64,000 bases of DNA from positions 7,066,777 to 7,130,776 of the forward strand of contig NC_061081.1 in the NCBI RefSeq assembly GCF_021917145.1, read 5' to 3'. The notes under the pieces are model-generated. The model saw only the letters and a list, made by a program, of their open reading frames with translations. It was not told the origin of the DNA and made no database searches. Made by a program: the position numbers and the translations under genes. This DNA comes from Hypomesus transpacificus. Taxonomy: Eukaryota; Chordata; Actinopteri; Osmeriformes; Osmeridae. This document shows, piece by piece, positions 55,007 through 64,000 of this stretch; position 1 is the stretch's first letter; each line of letters opens with the position of its first letter.

Positions 55007-58000
55007 CGCTTTTGTCTTCCTTGTTAAACTATTTCATTTCTCACCCTGCCTATCTTTTATAGGTCTTTATACCTGCTCCTCTAAACCTCTTTTTATATCT
55101 CTCTATTCCATGAGTTTGTAGATCTGTTCATTCAGGAGTACATTTGTCCCCTGGTCCAGGGAATAAGCCTGGTCTCTGGACAGGATGCAGACACTATAGA
55201 CCCAGCCCTCCAAAGCACCCCCTTTTCCTTCTCTCTCTTTCTAATCTTTCATTCTCCCCGGAACCTTCTCACTTCTGTTCTCATTCTGTCTTTCGCTCTT
55301 CCTCTGTCTCTTCTCTTCCGTTCCTCTCTTTCCTCTCTCTCTCATTACCTATGGCAATTGCTGTGTCCTCTCCCTGTATCTCTAGAACTTTCTCTCTCTC
55401 CCTTTCCTTCTCCCTCCTCCACCCTTTTGCCTTGACCGCCCTGTCCTACCCACCTGGCTTTTCTCTCTCTTTCCTCCGGCAGAGAGGGAGAGCCAAGAGG
55501 GGGCTGGGGAGAGAGAAAGATAAGGGTCTAGAAACAGTGCGTGAGTTGGGGGGTATGGGGTTTTTAGGGAACAAAGCAAGAATTTAAATATAACCCCCAC
55601 CCTGCTACCCTTCCCCCCCCCATCCATAGGCCCATTCCCATTCGCTCTCCCTCTGCTGTCCTAGTTGCCCTACTACCCCCGCTGCTAACGTCCCCCTGCC
55701 CCACCCCCCCAACACCCACAAAAAAACCTTCCCCCCACAACGTGTCTGTAAGAGCAGCTTGGGGGTTGGAGTGGTTGTGGGGGGGAGGGGGTGTAGCCAG
55801 CCTGCAACCCCAGCCCGTTCACAGACTGCAGTTCACAAATAGGGGCTGGTGTGAGGGTGTGTGTGTGTTTACACAATCACATAGGTCCCCCACCCCCAGC
55901 CAAGCCCCAAACCCCCAGCCCTTCCCAACCCTCCACCACCTGCTCACCTATTGGGGATGGAACTATCGACCCTCATATATTGCGGACACAACATGGGGTC
56001 TGATCCATTTCCATTCCTTCATTATAGAGCAGCAGAGCTTAGCCTTTTGTTCCAGATGTGAACAAGCACACCCAAACACACCAATGAACTAATCATAGGT
56101 ATGTGTGTGTGTTGCTGTGTATGTGTTGCCTTGTATGTGTATGCACTGTGAGTGATTTCTATTGTCCTACTGGTTCCTTAACATAGCCTGTTGTCAGCTT
56201 TCTTCCTGTCTCCCTCCGTGCCTTGCAAAGAGAGCTGTTACAGTACATACATGGTGAGTTTGTGCAAACGTACTTTGTTAATAAAGCTGTTTCTGATTCT
56301 ATCAAAAGAGAAAGGGGGAGGGGTTATATGCTCTGTTCAGGTGGAGGTGAGTCACGTACATTGGCTGAAATGAGTATGTGTGTATGAGAGAGGGAGGGAG
56401 AGAGATGACAGTGCCTTTGTGTTTGTGTGTGTGTCTGTGTCCAGTACAAATTGATGATGTGGTTCTCATAGTTATGACAACATAGTAAGATGACCTCACC
56501 CTCCCATGACAAACTATTGTTGCTTCTGTGTCTGTGTATTTTATGTATTTAAAGGATTGAGGAATTATGTGGTAACCAACCTAGATAGCAACGTGCCCAG
56601 TCCTTACTGTATCCAATTAGGCTTGTAAACATCCCCATTCAGATCTGTATGTTTAAAAACAGCACCATGACCAAGCAGTACGTAAGAGGTAGGTAAGCAA
56701 CTACCACACAACACAGACCGCAAGTTTGTAAGAGTGCTATTAGTACCTAATGCAAACATAAGGAGAACTGGGTCAAATCTCCACCAACTCTGTGCTGGTC
56801 TTCACATTGTCTATCTCCTTCTTGGCCATCATCCTTTTAATTAAATAAGACTCAATTCAACATTTTGTCATTGTGCACTGTAAGAGTACAGAGCCAATGA
56901 GTTGGCACCTAACCAAAAGTAACAATAACAATGGCTTGTAAACCAGTATATAATGGGAACAAAGTAAAATGGTAATAGGGAAGAGTGTAATGATCAGATC
57001 TATGAGGTAGCAAGTGGAGTGGTGGAATGTGAGAACAATGGATTTGTATTCAACTGCCGTTGGTTGAAGTGATTCTAGCCACAGCACAAATCCCAAAAAG
57101 TGTTGATATCAGCTGTATGTTCATCCACCATGATCACTAGCAATAGTAATCTGTCTCAAAGCTCAGAGGGCAATTAAGGGCCTTGGTTCTTGTTTAGTTA
57201 TGATGGTTGAAAGCATTATGATCTGACATTGTTCTAAACTGGCACGACTTACTGTTAACCTTTTAAGGGAGACACTCTGTTGCACAATGGTTCTGTGCAC
57301 CAGAACAATTGGAGAAAGCGTGCTATCACACACAAACACCAGTAATATTCCACTTCCCTTTCGGTTCACCATTCTTTTGCTTGTCTGGTGCATGTTCCAT
57401 TCACCCCCATATCCATTGCCTGGCAACAAGGAGGAAATGCGTCATTTGGAACATTGAGCTTCCAGGAAGTACACGTCTGGGATATGGGGGGGTTGTTTGG
57501 ATGCATATTGGATGTGTGTGTTTTTGGGGTGATTTTAGAGACAGGCAACTTTACATTGACCGGTAAGAGTAGACACTGGAAAACTACAATTCTTGAGACC
57601 GTATGATGAAATTAAAACAACATGGTGGGACTTATAAAGCAGCAACTTGCTAGTTAAAATATATTTCCTTATTATATTTTTTAAAACCTATTATTTTCCA
57701 ATGGAGGTGCTAAACACTTGTTCCCACATTGACAGTTAGCACGTTATTTGTTCAACATATCCACTAGGTGGCACTGCAGGTAAATGCACTTTGTCTATCC
57801 TCCCTCCCTCCACTCCCATACACGTAAATTGCAGCGTCTGCTAATACAAACCCTGTCTACTGTGGAGCCTGTAAAAGTAAAGTCTTAGCTTACTGACTGG
57901 AAAACCACCTTTAGGACCGTAGGACCGGAGTGCAGGGGTGTGTTTGCCTGAATGTCCATATGCATGTGTATGAGTGTGCGTGGGTGGGTGCAAAGGGGGG

Positions 58001-58216
58001 TGATGACTAACACACTTCAGTCTGCCCGGTCTATGCTCTGAAGCCTTGTCAGGCTTGTTCATAGTTCCAAATAAACATCCATATACGTAAAATATACCTC
58101 TGCAAATATCTGCTACCACACACTAGTCCACATGCAGTATATACACATTGATAAAGCTTTCTACATCTGCTGCAGTCATAATCACGCAAAGGTACTTTAT
58201 AACACATTTAGACATA

Positions 58217-58252
<36 letters not shown>
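58217..58252. repeat. CA microsatellite
   Basis: Perfect CA run of 36 bases. Confidence 0.95.
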
Positions 58253-58254
<2 letters not shown>

Positions 58255-59251
58255 AACACACACTCCCTTTGGGCATCAGACTGACACACGAAACTTAGTT
58301 ACTTGAACATATTACCAAGAGAGAAATGTGACTGTGTATTAGTTAGTACACTTGAAGCCAGAAACCTTAAAGAGACAGCCCCAAGAGTTTTTTTTTCCAA
58401 AAGGCAAACACTGGTTTGTTTTGTGTTAGGTGGTGAGAAACAGTCCAAGGTGCCCTTGACAGATGATGTGGTGGAGTAAACAATCCGAGAGCCATTATTA
58501 ATAACATTCAGCAGTTATTGGTGATTTGTGGCTGTTTTATGACACAACCACAATGCTAGCTTGGTGGCTAACCAAACCTCGGGTAGCCTTTGTGTACGAG
58601 CTGGCCAAGAGTTGCTTGTGTACCAGCAAATTTGTGACGTGGACATTTTTATAATCAAGTCATCACCCCTGACAACAGACTGAGGCTGTGGAACATGCTT
58701 GTCACTTCCCCATCCAAGCAGTATGGATGGTAGTGGCTACTTGTGTGTCTGGGAGTGTATGAAATAGTTAAGAAGGGTGTGTCCAATTCATGAGAAGAAA
58801 TACATGCTGTGTGAATGCATGTGTGTGTGTATGCGTGTATGTATTCTGTCCCTGCCTTCAATGATCGCAGTGTGCTGCCAGTTAGTGCCTGGGAGAACAT
58901 CCACATACAAATTATCTACAGTAGTGCGGCTGCAACATTTCCTTCTCTTCCACCTCACCTTCACTCTGCTCTCCCTCCCTAACTACGTCCTCCCTCCATC
59001 TCTCTCTCTGTTTGCCGATTAAATGGGCAGCCTGCCAGTTTTTCATATTTCCTGGCAGCAAAGGGGCCAGCAAACTTCCTGGGGGGAGGGGCCTCACGAA
59101 AGGTTACATTTACACAATGTGCCTATGGAAAAACACGGCACAAGGAGGGAGCGTGGAGAGAAGAGACAGGAGGGGGAGGAGGGATAGGGGAACGAGGGGG
59201 GAGAGAGAGGGAGGCAGGGAGTGGGGGGAAATGGTGAGGGTTCACAGAAAG

Positions 59252-59284
59252 AAAGAGAGAGAGAGATAGAGAGAGAGAGTGAGT

Positions 59285-59368
<84 letters not shown>

Positions 59369-59376
59369 GAGAGAGA
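59252..59376. repeat. GA microsatellite, compound
   Basis: A GA run of about 125 bases with GATA, GAGT and GAGG interruptions. Confidence 0.95.
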
Positions 59377-62210
59377 CAGCTCAACTAAACGAATACCATT
59401 CTGCTGTGCTCGGGTAATGGAAAAAGCCCTCTGGGGGAATATTCAGCATGCGAGAGTATCGAGTTGCGCTCCATCCTTACAATGCTGTCTAAACCCCCCC
59501 CTCCCATCCCTCACTCTCCCTCCCCCGCAATGCCCCCACCCCATCCTTTTTTTTCGTTCGGCCTTCCCTTCTCTCACCCTCTCTTTCTCTCTATCTGTAA
59601 AATGAAAAGGTTTTCTGTGAGGATAGCTTTGGGACAGAGAAGGTTGTGTGAAACGGGACAGTTTTATGTGTGTCAAGGTGTGTGTGTATGTCTGTGTGTC
59701 CGTGCGTTTGTGACCGTGTGAGCACAACATTTCTGTGTGTGTTTGTGTGCACATCAGTCAGTGTGTATGTGTATGTTTGGGTATTCATGTCTATTCAAAT
59801 GCTTGTGTCTCTACATGGATGTATAAGTGTGTGTATGTGTGTGCAAAGCAAATACATAGATAGATAGGAGATTTGTTAAATGGTTGTAATGGGAAGTGAA
59901 AGAGAGAATGGAGGTGGTTTGTAATCATCTATCCTCCTTCTGAATGTTTTGTTGAGTTTGAGTCAACTGGGAGAGAGAAATAAAGATATAGAGAGAGTAC
60001 TAGACAGGTACTAGAGAAGGAAAATGTCCACTGCTGTTGTAGTTTGTGTTCCTCTCTCTGTTTCCCTTGTTTCTTGATGCCCCCCCATGCAGATCTTTTC
60101 AAATCTACCATTACTATTCATCTCAGTTTTCCTCTGTTCTTTATGATCCTTACCAGACTGTTAGGAGGCTACTTAGTGCATTCCATTTTTGAATCCCAAA
60201 ACATCCCTTTTTTTACTAAATAAATATTTCATGCTGTTCACAAACCTGCACACCTATAATGTACTTTTTGTTGATATTTTCTTTAATCTGCATTCACAAT
60301 TCAGGATATCTGACTGCTGATATTTTCATCATCTGATTGCAATCCAAGGCGAATCACAAACACTGTTAGCACCTGAACTCATAATGCAACTACATTGCAA
60401 TGCATAAACAAAGATCATGTTTTGTACATCCTAAAACACCTGGTGGATCTCTAGATGAATAGCCATGCATACTGGAGGATAACATCTCCATCTCCGTTTG
60501 TAGACAAGCTTGCTTCAGTACCAAAATCAGAATCGAATTAGCAACACAAGATTTGGACAAAAGGTCAAAGGGCCTTCACATAGCTATTTAAAACCCCAGC
60601 AATGTGGAGCACTTTGATTTCCATGATTTCTTCACTGTAGGCTTCTATATTTTCTGATTATTTTTATTAATGAACTTTATTGGCTAATATCAGCCCCCTT
60701 CTTTGAGGTGACGAAATGGTGTTTCACCCTGGGACTAATTAGGGAATTTATGCAGCTAAGCACTACAGTCAAGTTTTTTGTATTAAAGAAATACAACTAT
60801 TTTGCGTATCACTATGTGCAGTTAAGACATGTTCAGAAATCCTGTTACTTCCAAAGGGGAGTGGAAGTATGATAGAAATGCATTTTTTGTAAAAAGAAAA
60901 TTGAAAAAATAGGTAACTTAACTAATGTCAAATCAGATGGTAATTTTTTATTAGCAGTTCATCCTTGTCAGTAAAAGAACTAGTGAAGTATTTATTGCTG
61001 TCACTGTGGGTTAGAGGTGAATTTGATTTTGTTCTTTGAAACACAAGTGACATATGATCAAAAACAGTCATTTCAATTAGAGTTCCCTCTGTTCACGACG
61101 AGTGCCATAGCATCTCGCTGATACATGCATACAGGTACTGGCTGTAGTTGTGAATACACAGGACAGGTGTGAAGCTGCAATGAGAGATATCCAAGTCGAC
61201 CAAAAAACACTTTTCCTTCCTATGCACAACTAAATATAACTCCACAATGAATTCTGTAGTTCTGTTCTAAAGCAATTCAGAATGATCTCAATTGAAAATA
61301 AGTTAAGACCCCAACCCTCCCCCTCCCCCATCAACCCCTTCACCCCCTCAGTGTGTGTGTCTGTTTTCCCCCAGTCCAGACAGTGTCTAGACTGAGGCAA
61401 TTACGGACAACGCTTAAACGCCTGCCTCTGCCGGTGCTTTGAGGGGATTCACCACGTTGCCATCCAAAACACAGAGATAGAGGAGTTGGATCAGACAGGG
61501 AGGAAAATAGAGAGTGAGCAAGGAAGAACATGAGGCACAGTGAACGAGGGAGAGCTGAAAGCTACATCGAGGGTTTACTGAGCAGGGTTATTCAATGCAA
61601 CATCCCTTTCTCTCAGTCTCTTCTCTCCCCCTGTTTTCCCTTTTAGGAAGCACTGTAGGGAACAGGTTGTGTTACTCCCCTACTAAATATCTGAGACAGA
61701 ACAGAAACAGACTAACCTTTGACTCAGAAATAAGAAGATACCCTATGAAAGTGTTTTGAACAACTCAAGAATAACAAATATACACAATACTGAGCATACT
61801 GTCCCCAAGAAAACAATGCCCCTATTTTGTTTATAAGACGAGAAAACTATTTGTTCAGAAGTCCTCCCCACTGCAGAAAATAAATGAAAATTGAAAAAAT
61901 TTTCACACATAGTGGCTTTGAATGCCTACTCCACCTACTTGTCGAGTCTATTTGGCCTGTGTACTTTCATTGTTTGGCTGGGTTTACCTCTGTACTCCAC
62001 CTCCTTAAGATAGCATGCATTCCAGCAATGCACCTCCTTCACAATCTCCTCTTTTTACTGTTTCTGTTAGTCTTCCATTTTTCATCTCTCTTTAATTCTG
62101 TCACCATCTCTTTCTCCGTTTTTCTCTCTATCCATTGGCATCTATCTTATTTCCTTAGACTATTTCTTTCTCACGTAATTCTCCAATCGTTTCAGCCACT
62201 CACACTTTTC

Positions 62211-62212
<2 letters not shown>

Positions 62213-62283
<71 letters not shown>

Positions 62284-62302
62284 TTCTCTCCCTCTCTCTC
62301 TC
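62213..62302. repeat. CT microsatellite, compound
   Basis: A CT run of about 90 bases with a few CC and TTT interruptions. Confidence 0.95.
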
Positions 62303-63466
62303 CTTTTCCACATCACAAACTGACACACAAGGATATGCGTGTGTGTGAGAGAAACACTCTACTATTACCGCAGACTTTGTGACTTCACCAGGAAAAAATG
62401 TATTCCCTCCCTCTCTCACCCCCTCAATGTCCCAGTACATCTCATCTTGCTGTCTCTCCTTCTCTCCTCTTTGTCCTTCTTCCTCTTCTCTCCTCACCAT
62501 GAGGATCACACCCTCCAACAGCTACCGTTTAAATGTCAAATAGGTGAAATAGAAATGAAAATTACTCCAAGACTTTCATTCTGAAATGTACACATCAATA
62601 TTAGATATTGTCTCCTCTTCTCCTGTCTATTTACTATGAAGTAAGAGTTAATACAACAAGCACAAACACAATGCAGATACTGTATCCGCATAACTACATT
62701 CTGTGAACACAGATTAACATTTACTATATCTTTCTGGAATATAACTGACAGACGGTTGTTGCATGCCAGAAAGGTGCAGTAAACGTATGATGACACTGAA
62801 TAATACATTTGAAAAATTACAGTATCAAAAACATGAAAAAAAACTAAAACAAATAACCTTTACCTGTATGAACAAAGAGGAAGCCTCTCCATCGGAGATG
62901 GGCAAAGATACATTAAAAAGTATCTTGTCACAAAATACCCCTCAAATACATAAAATCTAAATAAAATACAATATACTGGTCCCAGAATATGTATCATGAT
63001 AAAAAATATTTTTCAAAATACAGGAAAATATATTTGTATTGGGCCTTCTGAGTTTGTACAAAATGGCCCAACATTCAGATTCAGACACCCAGTTGACTTT
63101 GTGATACACAATGCATACAGAGCATTACTACCAGGCTAACGTTGTTCAAGGATAGCTAGCTACAATTTGTTTTAAGTGGCTTTCATTAACTCATTAACAA
63201 CTAAGTTACGTAGTGCAAAGAACTACATGGTCAGGACCTTTCCTGAGTAGGCATGAACAAAAAATATGTTCAAGCTCCCAATCTCCCTCTTCCCATAGCC
63301 ACACAACTGACAGGCCAATTAATGAATCTAAGAAATGAATGTTTTATGAATCATAAAGTATGACCCGCTCTAAAGTATCTTGTTACAAAATTGCATTTGA
63401 AAATGTTCAGCCCAGTCAATTACTGTATCAATTACAAAATACTCAAAAGTAATTGAAATACAGCAT

Positions 63467-63500
63467 CAGTCAAAAGTTTGGACACATTTTCCCATTCTTT
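63467..63500. repeat. Tc1-like terminal fragment
   Basis: GTCAAAAGTTTGGACACATT followed by TTCCCATTC matches the terminal inverted repeat of a common teleost Tc1 family. Only the end is left. It adjoins an AATAC-rich interspersed repeat remnant. Confidence 0.6.
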
Positions 63501-63559
63501 TGACTTGTACTGTACGTATTTCAGATACAAGTAACTACTGCCCAGCTGTCCATGTGCTG

Positions 63560-63720
63560 TCACATGATGCATCATAGCCTCTATGTTTCTGACTTGAAGC
63601 AGCCAATGGCATTCTCAGCTTCAAGGCAGCCAGCTGCAGCCGACTGTCGGCGCCGCCGGCGCTGCATGAAGTCGAACACACCTATTGCCTTCATGTCCGG
63701 TCACATGATGCATCATGTGA
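63560..63720. promoter_or_regulatory. Cluster of M-box-like motifs with perfect 20-bp palindrome
   Basis: TCACATGATGCATCATGTGA at 63701-63720 is a perfect palindrome made of two inverted TCACATGA motifs spaced by TGCA. TCACATGATGCATCAT also occurs at 63560-63575. TCACATGA is the E-box variant (M-box) bound by MITF/TFE bHLH-zip factors. Between the copies is a CG-rich patch with GGCGCCGCCGGCGC. A regulatory role is inferred. Confidence 0.35.
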
Positions 63721-64000
63721 TTGCGTTATTGTGGTTTACAGGAAGAGGGTGTCCTTGTAAGATGTGCACTGCAACCTCCCCCACTCTGCTATTCATTATA
63801 GAACTAGCGGGTTCCTTATCCACCGATCTGTGTTCACAGTCAAGGTAATATACATTTGAACACTCCTGTTGGATACTGGCGTCAATCACAAAAGTCTTGT
63901 TGCCAAACAGCACAAAATGTCGTCCTTGTGGACAACTGTTTCATTTTTCTTGTTGGAGTTTGTTTATTTAAGCTAATTAAGATATAAAAACACAAAGTAC

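Larger units (their letters stand above)
48459..64000. other. Gene-poor region dominated by CT/GA repeats
   Basis: I found no exon or protein family in these 15.5 kb. It is full of pyrimidine-rich tracts (52.0-52.8, 54.1-54.4, 55.2-55.5, 62.0-62.5 kb) and GA-rich tracts (48.7-49.2, 59.1-59.4 kb). Long low-complexity open frames there, rich in Ser, Leu and Pro or in Arg and Glu, are translations of the repeats. Diverged interspersed repeat pieces rich in AATAC/GTATT words occur at about 62.9-63.05 and 63.36-63.47 kb. It may be an intron or flank of a gene beyond the window. Confidence 0.45.

Noticed and set aside
55144-55587. 147-codon open frame
   Set aside because: Pyrimidine-rich repeat translation rich in Ser, Leu and Phe. 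No family recognised.
61884-62348. 154-codon open frame
   Set aside because: Second half is a Ser-Leu repeat from the CT microsatellite. The first half shows no domain.

Overview
The window is nuclear DNA from a ray-finned (teleost) fish. The evidence is split vertebrate genes with GT-AG introns, a tRNA-derived SINE with an L2-type tail, hAT-type MITEs, Tc1-like fragments, and many CA, GA and CT microsatellites. The species cannot be fixed from the sequence. All gene models come from reading splice sites by eye and comparing with remembered vertebrate proteins.

Positions 1-31.5 kb are gene-dense, with five complete coding genes: POLE3 (+, 4 coding exons), RPL12 (-, 6 exons), LRSAM1 (+, 24 exons), NDOR1 (+, 14 exons) and NTMT1 (-, 3 coding exons). 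Every model is in frame across all junctions. The predicted lengths (147, 165, 730, 596 and 223 aa) match or nearly match the human proteins. POLE3 and RPL12 converge, with a 205-bp hAT MITE between their poly(A) signals. RPL12 and LRSAM1 diverge from a shared 1.35-kb promoter interval. NDOR1 and NTMT1 converge with poly(A) signals only a few bases apart. RPL12 hosts two SNORA65-like H/ACA snoRNAs in separate introns. The genes do not form one pathway: they cover chromatin and replication, translation, ubiquitin ligation, cytosolic Fe-S electron transfer and protein N-terminal methylation.

Positions 31.5-64 kb contain no gene I can recognise. The region holds long simple repeats, a dead Gypsy-type reverse transcriptase remnant (about 40.06-40.76 kb) and a 7,346-bp LTR retroelement (41109-48454). 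That element has two 688-bp LTRs that look identical, a CAGA target duplication, a tRNA-type primer site, a purine tract and two similar leader hairpins. Its interior is C-poor and non-coding, and keeps only broken gammaretrovirus-like integrase fragments near the 3' end. It reads as a young, non-autonomous copy of an already decayed endogenous retrovirus.

I saw no wholly new biological system. The most interesting items are the non-autonomous retroelement with its paired leader hairpins and base skew, a 50-bp palindromic insertion with a perfect 8-bp target duplication at the NTMT1 promoter, the duplicated SNORA65 copies (one with an imperfect H box), the CA-repeat splice acceptor in LRSAM1, and an inverted pair of M-box-like motifs near the right edge.
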